64,000 nucleotides of DNA from positions 157,501 through 221,500 of the forward strand of contig WBZZ01003268.1 of the NCBI GenBank assembly GCA_019918135.1, in the 5' to 3' direction. A program made the translations under genes and the position numbers. Origin of the DNA: Paulinella micropora (Eukaryota > Cercozoa > Imbricatea > Euglyphida > Paulinellidae). Every line of letters begins with the position of its first letter. Position 1 is the first letter of the stretch. Shown here one piece after another: positions 52,719 through 62,988 of the stretch. The notes beneath the pieces are model-generated. The model saw only the letters and a list, made by a program, of their open reading frames with translations. It searched no databases and was not told the DNA's origin.

Positions 52719-52755
52719 AACCATTTAAAGAAATAAATATTATTACTTATATATA
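52711..52755 (+). promoter_or_regulatory. 43-bp promoter-like repeat, copy 2
   Basis: Same sequence as 52,401-52,445; it overlaps the stop codon of the preceding gene and ends in TATATATATAG just before the next start. Confidence 0.65.
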
Positions 52756-52762
52756 TAGAGAG

Positions 52763-52939
52763 ATGGGGAGACACAAGAAATATCTCACACCTGAGGACAA
52801 ACGAAAGGCTAACTCCGAAAAGGCTCTTGCATATTACAAGAGAAATAAGGACGAAATTAATCAAAAGAGGAAGGAGCAATTAAAAGAACGAAATAGAAAA
52901 CTTAAGGAATACGAAGAAATGAAGGCGAGAGGAGAGTAA
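52763..52939 (+). CDS. 58-residue basic protein
   Basis: MGRHKKYLTPEDKRKANSEK is followed by AYYKRNKDEINQKRKEQ, a lysine-rich helix like those found in short viral DNA-binding proteins and at the N-termini of some viral nucleases. It follows copy 2 of the promoter-like repeat by about eight bases. It is too short for a domain call. Confidence 0.5.
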   Translation: MGRHKKYLTPEDKRKANSEKALAYYKRNKDEINQKRKEQLKERNRKLKEYEEMKARGE

Positions 52940-53078
52940 AACAAAAACGAAAAACAAAAAAGTATTTTTTTTCTAAAAATTATGAATTTCATATTAAAGG
53001 TAAGACAATTTATATATATAAAAGGTAAAACAATTTAATTTATTTCAATATTTTTATATCCACCCTAATATAAAAGTA

Positions 53079-56000
53079 ATGCCACCACCATTACCGCCAA
53101 GACCGACGAAGGAAAATGTAGAACTAGCGAAGGTAAGGGCGAATTTGAGGAAAACAGAAACCAGAGAAAACAAAAGGGAATTTAAAGTAGTAGAGTTAAA
53201 ATCTAGGCGAGACAATAGATTAAACTCTCTTACATACGAGAAGCAAGGATTAGACATAAAATTTTATGATACTGATGCATTAGAGCGAGAGGTTCTAATT
53301 CCTATACTATTGGATGCGAAAAGAAATGGTATGACAGGAAATGCGGATGTTCATATCACTATAACATACATAACAGACCACGAAGAATTAAATAGATATT
53401 ATAAAAAGAAAACATTTAATTCTTTTCAAATAAAAAACTATGACGATTTTATTGAAATGTTGAATGAGTTTAACATAAGCAATATTGAAGCATCTGGATT
53501 AGGTTATGACCGAATTATTGAATATGCTAAGGTAGTAGTAGTTCAAGAAAACGGAGGCGGTTGTTATGAAGGAAGAAACAAATGTAAAAAAACAATATCT
53601 GATGAAAACATATTGATATCTCCCGCTAGCAAGAATAATAATTGTTTATTCTTTCTCTGTAAAGACCTTCTTAATATGCCACTTATTAACAGAAAAAGAT
53701 GTAATGATATTAGAGAGAAATTCAATCTTTCTAATGATTGCCCCATACCATTCTCTACCGCCGTAAAAATCCTTAATACTTTGATAAAAGAAGGAAAGAC
53801 ATATGAAATAACAAACGCCTTAACAAGAGAAACTATAAGCACAAACAACATCGGAGAAGAAGCGGACATTATGATTTACTTAGAGAATAACCACTATTTT
53901 GGATTAACTAAAAGATATAAACAAAAATGCGAACAATGTTTAAAGAAATACATCAAAAAGCACACTTGTAATCCAAAAATCATAAATTATGTGAATAGAG
54001 AAATATTAAAGAATGGAAAGAGACATTTAATAACGAAGGAGCATAAAGAAAAATATAATAATAAAGACGAACTCCTTCATTACGACCTTGAAACTTTTAG
54101 AAATAACACACTTGCTGAAGGCTTTGATATTCACGACTGCTATATAGTCGGATATACTCAAGGGACGGAAGGATTTAAATACTTTGCTGGTATTGATTGT
54201 ATTTCTAAATTTCTGGATTTAGTCTTAGAGAGAGGAAAGAAGTTAGCAGTAGAATGGGCAAACAAACAACTACATAATCCAGTCAAGAAAGTAGCAGGAG
54301 TAAGAAAGAAAAGAAACAAAGATGAAGAACCGCCGATTTTATATGTGAATGGATTTAATGGAGCGAACTTTGACCACTACTTCATTAAACAGGAATTAAT
54401 AAGAAGAGGCATTAAACCAAAATCACATATGATTAATAACGGCTCAATAATCTCTTTACAATTTGAAAATATTAAAATGTGGGATATGTGTAAGCATACT
54501 CAGGGAACTCTAAAACAAAACTTAGAAAATATGAAATGTAAAACTCTTAAAGGAGATTTTGACCACGACCAAGCCACAGAATGGGAAAAAATGAGCGAAG
54601 AATTAAGAAATAAGTGTCTTGAATATTTGAAGTGTGATGTTATGGGGTTAAAAGAGTTATATGACAAAATAAACACAGAGATATTTGAAAAACACTCAGT
54701 GAATTTAACTTCATACATTTCAACTTCAAGCCTTGCTTTCAATATCTGGAAGAAAATGATTGATGGTAAGCACGATGTAAGGCTTCCAACTATTGAACAA
54801 GAAAAGTCATTTAGAAAAGCGGTTATCGGAGCAAGAACATATCCAAGCAAAAAAAGATTTGTTTCAAAACAATACAAGGACTACTTAGCGGGAAAAATCA
54901 CATTTGACGAATTAACCGATTATTTAGTTGATGCGGATGTCGTATCTTTATACCCAACAGCGATGCTTAATTTATTTATGGTTGGAGAAATTAAACAGGC
55001 TATCGCACCATTTGATTATAATAATCTTCCAATCGGTATTTACAATGTTGATTATATCTCACCAAAAGACATTCTACATTCAAGAATAGGACAGAGAAAT
55101 AAAATGGGCTCATTAAAGTGGAATTTAGCGGATATGAAAGACCAATGGCTCACAAGTGTTGATATTGAAGATATGATTAAGGAAGGCTACGATATAACAA
55201 TTCATAAAGGCTACTATACAGAGGAGGCCGAACCAGTTTCAAAGAATACATACTGGAAATGTTTAAGGCGAAAGAAAATAGCGAAAAAGGCACACCGCAA
55301 TATTTACTAGCCAAACTATTTATGAATTCGTTATACGGAAAAATGATACAGCGACCAATCCCAACAGAAGCAGAATATATTAAATCAAATGAGGAGTATT
55401 GGAAATTTTGGACGAAAAACTATATATCTGATGTGGTTGAATTCAAAGATAAAGACGGAAACAAACTATGGCACGTATCTGGAATACCTAGAAATGAAGT
55501 AATAATTGAAGAGAGTATTACAAAGCCTTCTCATTACGGGGCTTTCATTCTAGCATATAGCAGGCGAATTATGTATAACTACATAAAAGAGGCTAATCCA
55601 AATAAAGACATAGAAGCCGACTTCTATTACACCGATACCGATAGTCTAGTGTTGCATGTTAGGTTCGCCAAACTAATCAAAAGGCTTGGTGATAAATCTC
55701 TCGGAGGAATAACGGATGACTTAGGAGATTGCTGTAAGATAATAAGAGGAATATGGATTGCTCCAAAATTGTATATGTTAGAATTTACAACGAATGAAGC
55801 CTTTCTCCCTTACCTTACTAAGAATGACTTGAAACATAAAGACAAAGGTGTTCATATAATTGAATGCTACGAAAATGAAGGAGTAAAAAAGAGATACTAC
55901 CACCTTAGAGGTAAGGGGTTGAATTCGAAAGGGTTAAATCCAGAAGTATATGAAAAGATGGATTTAGGTGAAAGCATTGAAAATGTTAGAGATTTTCAAA

Positions 56001-56164
56001 TGGAGAAAATTCATTTATCACGAAATAGCAAACAGCAAAATATTAACCATTTTAGCATAGTTCATACTACAAACATAAAAAAGAAAGTTAATGATAATAA
56101 ATGGCAAGGTCGGGAGTTTATCAATGAAAATGATAGTATTCCTTACGGATATCAAAGACATTAG
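53079..56164 (+). pseudogene. protein-primed DNA polymerase B (Polinton-like fossil)
   Basis: Exonuclease motifs YDLETF (ExoI), NGFNGANFDHYFI (ExoII) and YLKCDVMGLKELY (ExoIII) are followed by polymerase motif A DADVVSLYPTAML, motif B KLFMNSLYGKM and motif C YTDTDSLVL. This is a family B polymerase of the protein-primed type used by Polintons, virophages and adenoviruses to copy linear DNA from a terminal protein. The N-terminal 250 residues contain an NNNCLFFLCKDLL segment like the OTU-like region reported in front of Polinton polymerases. The coding sequence is broken about once. It starts 26 bp after a TATTTTTATATCC promoter-like stretch. Confidence 0.9.
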
Positions 56165-56242
56165 AAACGAGAGAGCAATTCTAAAATATCAATTAAATAA
56201 TTAATTTTTTTCAATAATTTTTTTACCAGTCTATATATAGCA

Positions 56243-56530
56243 ATGTCCGCCCTCACCAGACTATGCGAGAAGTTTGAAAAACTCTCTATTGAAAATAAAA
56301 ATGAAACCTTCACATTGAAAGATATCCAAAAGGTAATTCAAGAACAAATAAAGGCAATTGAAAATGCACGGGCTGGCAAGCCAAAGGATACTTTTCCATT
56401 TGGTAAGTATAAAGGTAAGAAAATTCAAGATATAGCGGTTATTGATAAGCCATATCTTGAATGGGTTATGAAACAGCCGTGGTTTGAGAAATTTACCGAC
56501 ATTAAAAGTGAAGTAAAAAAATACATTTAA
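56243..56530 (+). CDS. small protein with DUF3820-like domain, copy 1
   Basis: 95 residues. The C-terminal half FPFGKYKGKKIQDIAVIDKP and YLEWVMKQPWF fits the GKYKGK...DP.YL.W signature of the DUF3820/ExoX C-terminal type domain, thought to assist nucleases or DNA binding. The N-terminus is a helix (LCEKFEKLSIENK). A CTATATATAGCA box lies directly before the ATG. A paralogue follows at 56,702. Confidence 0.65.
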   Translation: MSALTRLCEKFEKLSIENKNETFTLKDIQKVIQEQIKAIENARAGKPKDTFPFGKYKGKKIQDIAVIDKPYLEWVMKQPWFEKFTDIKSEVKKYI

Positions 56531-56558
56531 TAAAAATTATTTTGTAGTATATATATCA

Positions 56559-56705
56559 ATGACAGACCTGAGCACCAAGCAGGACTACTTGAATGAAATT
56601 GAAAAATGGAACATTGACAGCGAAGTTAAGAAACCCACTATTAAATGGACTAAACCCGACATTGTTTCTTTTATGAGCAATATAAACCAAGAGATGATAA
56701 TGTGA
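56559..56705 (+). CDS. 48-residue protein, unknown
   Basis: MTDLSTKQDYLNEIEKWNID opens a short frame preceded by GTATATATATCA, the same promoter-like box as its neighbours. No motif. It abuts the DUF3820-like frame at 56,702, and the two may belong together, which I cannot resolve. Confidence 0.4.
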   Translation: MTDLSTKQDYLNEIEKWNIDSEVKKPTIKWTKPDIVSFMSNINQEMIM

Positions 56706-56974
56706 AAGTAGTTATTCCTTTAGAAAACGTGTTGGACGAAGAGCCGAGCACACCTTTTAAGGAGACTGATTTAAAAGAGACTGGTATCACCGAAATAAAG
56801 GCCAAGGTCGGCGAAGAAATAGCACAAAGTGAAACCGATGTTTTTCTTCAATATGGTAAGTATAAAAAAATGAAAATTGAAGATGTCGCTAAGATTGACA
56901 AACCATACCTTGAATATTTAATTCAACAACCTTATTTTAATAACAAAGATGCGGTAAAAAATATTTATAATTGA
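56702..56974 (+). CDS. small protein with DUF3820-like domain, copy 2
   Basis: LQYGKYKKMKIEDVAKIDKP and YLEYLIQQPYF repeat the domain of the gene at 56,243, so these are tandem paralogues. The N-terminal part is acidic (DEEPSTPFKETDLKETG). The frame has no ATG of its own near the beginning; the first codon is GTG. It is the last rightward gene before the capsid cluster. Confidence 0.5.
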   Translation: MKVVIPLENVLDEEPSTPFKETDLKETGITEIKAKVGEEIAQSETDVFLQYGKYKKMKIEDVAKIDKPYLEYLIQQPYFNNKDAVKNIYN

Positions 56975-57104
56975 TATTACATCGTTTTCCGCTTATTATT
57001 TTTTATTATTTACTTTTAAACGATGTTTGCAAAACACACGGGAGCGGTAGCGGGAGTGTGAATTTGCAAATATCCACATCGCTTTTCATTAAATTTTTTT
57101 TGCT

Positions 57105-58334
57105 TCAATGGTCTTCAATAAAGTTAGCGATAACATTAATATTGCTACCAGCACCTGCCGACACAGCCTTCTGTGTGAATGTCAAAACATCGTTCGGTGT
57201 TAATTGAATATCGTAAGTTCTGAGATTAATCTGTTGAGTTGAGGTGGCATTTACATAAATCTTAAAAATTGTCGTTCCGTTGGCGATAGCGGTTGCTTTT
57301 GTGTCTGTATCTACGATTGAAGTTGTGGCATCAACATCAGCAAAACCAGCCCCTGTTAGTGTCCCATTCAATACCATTCTGACGACATTTGACTTAGTAT
57401 CTTCATTTGTAATACTTACCAAGGAAGGAAAGACATTTGAATAGTTGGTGAGGCTATTATTGAATAGTGCTTTATTCCTGATACTTAAAATGGGGCTTTC
57501 AGTGGTGCTCGTTTTTTCGTCTCCTTCCGCAGTATTTGTAATACTGGTATTAATAGTATTTGAGCCCTCAATAAATAAACTGGCACTCGCCGTTTTAAGA
57601 ATTTGTATTCCAGTCTTTGCATCATTTCTCATGACTGCCGTAAAAGGTAATGTTGTATTTCGCAGGCTTACCCCAGTATTAGCATTCGCATACTCAATCA
57701 TATGAACTAATTGAAATAATCCTGTTATGGGATTTTCAATATAAAACTTAATAGCACCAAACCCAAGATACTGAAATTGAATTTGAAATACATTTCCTTT
57801 GCTCCAGTCTAAGTTAGGCATAGCAAAATTACCATCGCATGGGTCGTCCCAGTCTTCTTGGTCAATATAAACTGCAACACCTCCTTTAATATGCGCGATA
57901 TTCATTCCTGCTTGATTTTTGTAAAAATAAAATCCATCAACGAGATCATTTCCTATTCCAATAAATGAATAGTAATCTTTTGTATCATCCGTTGTCCATA
58001 TAGCAGTAAAGCGAGCAAGGACACCCATTCCAGTTCTATATTTTATTCTCCTTTTACTTACTAATCCAGCATCTGCCGTTGCATTAGCAGTTGTTTTCAA
58101 TTCAGCCATATTATTCAAAAATGACACAGACGATTTTGTTTCTGTTTTTGTCCATATCCTAGTATTAATGGTATATGGAAAGATTTCTTGTAATACTGGT
58201 GTTAATTGACCTACTACTGCTTCACCAAAAGCGGTTTTTGAATTATTTGTTTCCATATTACCATCATATCCAACACTGACATTTATAAATTCTCCATCTG
58301 GATTTTGTGCTATCAAATTTCGTTGGTGGGACAT
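57105..58334 (-). CDS. candidate virion spike/attachment protein
   Basis: 409 residues starting MSHQRNLIAQNPDGEF, with AATATATA directly before the ATG. It is rich in T, N, S and aromatic residues, predicted mainly beta. The middle (VAVYIDQEDWDDPCDGNFAM, FQIQFQYLGFGAIKFYIENP) looks like a lectin-like beta sandwich. The C-terminal 80 residues (TTIFKIYVNATSTQQINLRT) resemble a repeated beta domain. It has few cysteines and no signal peptide, as expected for a virion protein assembled inside the cell. It lies next to the major capsid gene. Family not recognised. Confidence 0.5.
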   Translation of the reverse strand: MSHQRNLIAQNPDGEFINVSVGYDGNMETNNSKTAFGEAVVGQLTPVLQEIFPYTINTRIWTKTETKSSVSFLNNMAELKTTANATADAGLVSKRRIKYRTGMGVLARFTAIWTTDDTKDYYSFIGIGNDLVDGFYFYKNQAGMNIAHIKGGVAVYIDQEDWDDPCDGNFAMPNLDWSKGNVFQIQFQYLGFGAIKFYIENPITGLFQLVHMIEYANANTGVSLRNTTLPFTAVMRNDAKTGIQILKTASASLFIEGSNTINTSITNTAEGDEKTSTTESPILSIRNKALFNNSLTNYSNVFPSLVSITNEDTKSNVVRMVLNGTLTGAGFADVDATTSIVDTDTKATAIANGTTIFKIYVNATSTQQINLRTYDIQLTPNDVLTFTQKAVSAGAGSNINVIANFIEDH

Positions 58335-58386
58335 TATATATTAATAATAAAAAAATAAATTAACTAACAAAATTAATAATCGCCTC

Positions 58387-59841
58387 TTACGACATTAGAA
58401 TTTCAATTCCCTTCACAAGCACACTTCGTTGAAGAATGGCAAAAGTGTAATGGTTAAGATTGTTTCCAGCAGTAGTGCCGACAAATTCATATCGCCTCTC
58501 AGTGTCAAGGCTCAGACCACTCACCTCATACCCGTCAGTATCCTTATCACAAAGCGGGCGGTTGTTGTCCCAAGTATCAACATGAAACCAGTTGTAATGA
58601 TAGACATCGCTGTTTAGGATAGCACTACCCTTCAACTTATCCTTCAAAATCATATAGTCTTCATTCTCAGAGGTGTCAATGTCAAATTGTTGAAGACGAG
58701 AGCCATCCAGAGTTGTATAGTATGAAGTAATTTTTGCATCCGCTCTGTTATCATTGTCAAAAGCGGTATTTTTATTTTCATCGTTGTGGAATGCGGAAGT
58801 ATAAATTCTTCTAATTCTCTCACCCTGTGAGCGGTTCATTTTTACAACGAAATTTTGACTTGCTGTTGAGAGGTTCTGCTTCCAAGAGATAGGGTATTCA
58901 ATCTTAAATGGGAAACCTTCTCCCGCAATCTTCTGCTGTACGCCAAGGACGACATTTGGGTCAGTCTCTACGGCAAGAAACAGATTTAAGTTTGAAATAG
59001 TAGCACCAACAGCCACCTGTGCAGCACCAGTAGAAATACTGCTCGCATCAGTTCCATAGAAAGTAGAGCGGTTAGTGCCCTCCCAGACAATTCGCAAATC
59101 AAGGATTTCATTAAAACCGATAGTCTTATCTAATTCAAAAATAGTTCCAAAAATCATACCCAACGGAAGTTTAACTTTAATGACAGGGGTAGCCGATGCA
59201 TTACCGCCTCCTTCAAAATACTTAGCCTCCTCAAAAGGAACATTAACAAGGCTATAATTTCCAGCAGTGCTATCGGCTAGAGCGGTATCATTATGACGGC
59301 GAGCATTAACAAGTGGCACTTTGTAGTATCCTTGAACTGCAGCAACCACTCCAGCAGTATTGACTGCATCAGTAATTGCTTTTCTTTCCGCTACACTTCC
59401 TAATATCTCAACTTTTCCAGCATTACACTTTTGAAGCATAGCCCCGCTAGATACACCCGCCCCGTGGTTTTCAAGTGCCATAAACTTCTCATATTTAATT
59501 TCAGGCTTCCAAATCATCTTAGTGTAATTGCCCACGTGTTGAAGATTACACAAATATTGACCGCTTCGGCTTCGCAGTTCAATTCTTTGTATCATAGGCA
59601 AGCAGTCCATAAACATACGATTATAACCAGCAGATGCGGTAGGGGTGTAAGTAAATCGCAAGACAGACCTCGCAAGGTTCAAAGGACTAGTAGGGATTTC
59701 AAAGGTGCTTTCATTTCCACCAGCAGTTGTAATGTTAACATCAGCCGACCCTTCACGGGCAGTAAGTTTGTTCAATTCATACTTACCAGTGAGCAGTTCC
59801 TTAGTCTGATGGACTAGTTCTCCTCCGTATTGGACAGGCAT
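58387..59841 (-). CDS. major capsid protein, double jelly-roll (Polinton-like)
   Basis: 484 residues, near the usual size. GGNESTFEIPTSPLNLARSV followed by LRFTYTP matches the opening strand of Polinton-like virus capsid proteins. Features such as MIQRIELRSRSGQYLCNLQH, a mid-protein ILDLRIVWEGTNR and WFHVDTWDNNRPLCD fit two consecutive jelly-roll barrels. Trimers of this protein form the hexons of the icosahedral shell. An upstream CTATAAATATA box on the minus strand lies about 45 bp from the ATG. Frame intact. The position between spike and penton candidates supports the call. Confidence 0.8.
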   Translation of the reverse strand: MPVQYGGELVHQTKELLTGKYELNKLTAREGSADVNITTAGGNESTFEIPTSPLNLARSVLRFTYTPTASAGYNRMFMDCLPMIQRIELRSRSGQYLCNLQHVGNYTKMIWKPEIKYEKFMALENHGAGVSSGAMLQKCNAGKVEILGSVAERKAITDAVNTAGVVAAVQGYYKVPLVNARRHNDTALADSTAGNYSLVNVPFEEAKYFEGGGNASATPVIKVKLPLGMIFGTIFELDKTIGFNEILDLRIVWEGTNRSTFYGTDASSISTGAAQVAVGATISNLNLFLAVETDPNVVLGVQQKIAGEGFPFKIEYPISWKQNLSTASQNFVVKMNRSQGERIRRIYTSAFHNDENKNTAFDNDNRADAKITSYYTTLDGSRLQQFDIDTSENEDYMILKDKLKGSAILNSDVYHYNWFHVDTWDNNRPLCDKDTDGYEVSGLSLDTERRYEFVGTTAGNNLNHYTFAILQRSVLVKGIEILMS

Positions 59842-59932
59842 TTTTTTCTTTTTTTTTTGAAGTGTTGTAAATTAACTAATTCACAAGAATATATTTATAG
59901 AAAAAAATAAATAATTCAAAATTAAAATATCT

Positions 59933-60796
59933 TTACCTCGCTTTCAATAGATTGAAGAATGAATTAAATAAACTAAAATAATTAGTTTCACGATAAACCA
60001 ATAAAGTCATAACTATTCCCAAACCATTAAGATTTATTGCTTGGTCGTTTTCGTCCGTCAAGTAAAACCTGAATACATTGTTTGAACTAGCGGACAATGT
60101 TTTACCATACTCAGACCCGCTTCCATCATAAATGACAGAGCCGAAAGGAATTTCGTTGGCAGTGTATATTTCTTGTAGCACATGATTATCTCCTTCATTC
60201 ACTAAGTCTGATTGAAGATACAATGTTTTTTCACCAGTTAGAATAATTACATTTGGCGATTTAATTAAATCATTAGCAAAGAAATATGTTGAATTTCTAT
60301 CAAAACCCATTACCTCGTGAATACGTGTATCAGCATCAAATATAAACCGCGGTTGAATTCCATTATTCTCTGACACACTGAATGTTAATTTGCCATCCTC
60401 TGGTTCTATGTTGGTATTATTACTGGATACAACATAAGTATAATTATTTGGGCTGTCTGCGGATAACACCTCAGATAGTTTATTTTTTAGATTGTTCATT
60501 GTGTAGTTTCCCTCAGGTATTGTAATTAAAGCCTCATATCCGTCTTCGGATAATGTAAAAGTATTATATGGTGAAGCCACAGAGTAATACGACTTTGGAA
60601 CATAGATATGAAGAATTTTACAATGCGTGGAATTGTCTAGACCCTTCATATTGACTTCGTGTGTAAAGTCGCTATCTGTGCCTGTTATTCTGTTTTTACT
60701 ATTTATGTAATAGATACCACTTGACCTGCCCCCTTTGTAATCCATGATATTTAGAATTGCGCTTCGTGCTGTCGCACTCTCGCTTATTCTAAACAT
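59933..60796 (-). CDS. minor capsid (penton) protein, single jelly-roll
   Basis: Start chosen at MFRISESATARSAI because an A-rich leader precedes it. SSGIYYINSKNRITGTDSDF is followed by THEVNMKG and LHIYVPKSYYSV, the conserved N-terminal pattern of penton proteins in Polinton-like viruses (Y..NS.NR..G....F). The strands (KTLYLQSDLV, VFRFYLTDEN) and the size of about 287 residues fit a single jelly-roll. Pentamers sit at the capsid vertices. Gene order penton-MCP is common in the group. Frame intact. Confidence 0.75.
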   Translation of the reverse strand: MFRISESATARSAILNIMDYKGGRSSGIYYINSKNRITGTDSDFTHEVNMKGLDNSTHCKILHIYVPKSYYSVASPYNTFTLSEDGYEALITIPEGNYTMNNLKNKLSEVLSADSPNNYTYVVSSNNTNIEPEDGKLTFSVSENNGIQPRFIFDADTRIHEVMGFDRNSTYFFANDLIKSPNVIILTGEKTLYLQSDLVNEGDNHVLQEIYTANEIPFGSVIYDGSGSEYGKTLSASSNNVFRFYLTDENDQAINLNGLGIVMTLLVYRETNYFSLFNSFFNLLKAR

Positions 60797-60892
60797 CGTT
60801 TTTTTCTTTTTCAAAAAAATTAATCGGTTTTCGATGGTTATCAACAAACGAGAATGAGTGAAACGAATGAGAGTGTAGTTGATAACTATCTT

Positions 60893-62413
60893 TCAAATAA
60901 AAGTATCAAAATTACCATATCCATTCTGTGCTTTCAACTTTTCCGCTTCTTCTTCTTTTAAGTCTGTGAAACCCGAACTAAACTTAAATCGGTTGCCTTT
61001 CGCTCGCTCCATTAAAAACCTCATTGAGTGCCATCCACAAGTTGAGGAAGTATCACTCTGTTGCTTTACTTGATTTACCTTCATCAATAAATAACTATCG
61101 GGGTGGCTTTTGTCAATTAGTCGTTTCATTTGTTGTTGAAAGTCTTCCGTTGGTTGGTAAAGTGCTAATGGGTCATACACTTCCACTGACCTGTCTTTAT
61201 CTAGACTTACCCATATAGCAATCCAATGAGACCCCGCTTGTTTGCGATTGTCCAAATTCATAATAAATCCGTATCGTTTTCTTTTTTCTGGATTTAGTTT
61301 GTAGATTTCATCACTGGCTATTGCTCCGAGATACCATCCATATTTTTTCATTATGTCGTCTATTTCATTAGTCATTAGTCCCCTCCCTTCTCCTTCCTGC
61401 GGGGGTTCCTCTGGCTCTGGTTGTTGTGGCTCTGGTGTCTCCGCTTCACTCGGTGGTATGGTTGTCTCCTCTAGTGGTGTTTGGTCTGGCGGTGTAGTAG
61501 TATCTGTTGCCGGCTCTGGTGGCGGGGGTAGCGGTTTGGGCATCCCTTCATCAACATTTAAATCCGCTGAAACTTGTTTATCTACATTTGGGTCTATTGT
61601 CATTTTGTTCGTTAGAGTATTTACAAAATCATGTTTGTTCATTGTGTGCCTCCAATCTTTGCGGGCTAAGTATTTTTTTATTTTCGCTATTGAAAATACC
61701 TTATCAATTAATTCATCTAATGTCTTCGCTCCACTACCTTTTTGTTCAGTAATACCCATATACTCTTCATATCTAGCATAATCCACCACTTTTCTTTTTA
61801 CGTTTTTCACCTCACTTCCAACATCAATATTAAACCTTTTAATCATGTTAATAATCCACTTTGAAGTGTCTTTGTAATTTAAGTTGTTATGACCATCATT
61901 ATCTAGTCTCTTTTTTAAAGCCTGTGCTAACTCTTTTATGGTAATGGTTGGGTGATAAGTTTTTGAAAATCCAGAGATTAAAAATTGATTAATTTGTAAA
62001 TTTTCAAGATGCTTACCCTTTTCTTCTGCTTTCTCTTTTTCCTTTTCAAGTTTTTCTTTATATTCTTCTGCTAACTTTTTCTGTTCTTCTAAAGATGTCG
62101 CTGTGGCTATAGCCATCTGAATATCTTGACTGGCTTTTTGTAAGTCTTTGAGACTCATCTTTTTAATGAATTTATCTGTATATCCTGCTAATTTCAGTGT
62201 TTCAATATCTTTCTGCTTTTGCTTTTTTTCTTCCTCATATTGCTCTTTCGTTTTCAATGGTGCTTCATCTCCTAAATTAGGTAAGGCTGGTGCTTGTGGT
62301 GGTGCTCCAAATGGTGGTGCTAATGGATTATCTCCAACTGGTTGGAGATATGGTGCTTGTGGCGGTGCTTGTGGCTGTCCAAATTGTGGTGTTTGTGGCT
62401 GACCATATAACTA
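60893..62413 (-). pseudogene. adenain-type maturation protease with long N-terminal region, cut by a transposon
   Basis: In the C-terminal 170 residues GSHWIAIWV (His), VEVYDPLALY (Asp) and TCGWHSMRFLMERA (Cys) give the His-Asp-Cys order of adenovirus-type proteases, which cleave capsid precursors in the virion. Before it come a long helical part with KEEKEKAEEKGK-type coiled coil and a P/E/T-rich linker (PPPEPATDTTTPPDQ). Upstream of 62,257 the frame continues as a P/Q/A-rich stretch (QPQTPQFGQPQAPPQAPY) right up to 62,413, where the inverted repeat of a DNA transposon starts. The beginning of the gene is thus separated from the rest. Confidence 0.75.
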
Positions 62414-62660
62414 AACATTCGACAATCTTGGGGGTATCCCTTTTTCCGAAATTTTCCATGAAGTATATGGACTTTTTTGAAAACGTGTGGAAATGAAAGG
62501 AAATGAATTCCCTGATTGCAGAACATATAAAAATAATATTAAAATATGTTTTTATTAATTGTAATACACTTTAACTTCATCTTCAGAGGTGGGCAGGAAC
62601 CGGTCCGACACGGTAATTTTTCTACTTTTTCGTAGTCCCGGCTACCATGAATCTATGATG
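62414..62660 (+). repeat. terminal inverted repeat of the third copy
   Basis: Roughly 250 bp are alignable to the first half of the arm at 37,553. After this the sequence differs, with a poly-G run at 62,797-62,825 in the spacer before the gene end. The base before 62,414 belongs to the Polinton-like protease gene. Confidence 0.65.
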
Positions 62661-62988
62661 ATAACAATGCCGAACATGCAGAATTTGCTTTTACTGTTTA
62701 TTCTTGCTTATATTAAGCATTTTACTATATTAAGACATGGTTTTACCTTCAAAAAATTCTGTTTGCCCGCTGTGACGTACGCTGGTACGTAGAGGGGGGA
62801 GGGGGGGGGTGGGGGGGGGGGGGGGAATGGGTCGGAGGGAGGACGCTTCACATCAGATTCTGGTGCATTATCAGAGTTAAACAAATTTCTAATTTCAGTT
62901 TTTAGAAGAAGCGTTACAGTTGCAGTTGCCCTAGACAAAAACCATTATGAAAAAGTCGGACCCAGAAAAATTCATTCAAAAAAAATAA

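Larger units (their letters stand above)
51170..62413. mobile_element. Polinton-like virus copy, partial
   Basis: AT-rich block with protein-primed DNA polymerase B, double jelly-roll major capsid, penton-like minor capsid and adenain-type protease, a combination that defines Polintons and Polinton-like viruses. Early-type genes point right, virion genes point left, meeting near 57,000. The right end is cut by the insertion of a DNA transposon at 62,414. No integrase or packaging ATPase is in the window; they may lie beyond it. Apart from about one break in the polymerase, the genes look open, so the copy is fairly young. Confidence 0.9.
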
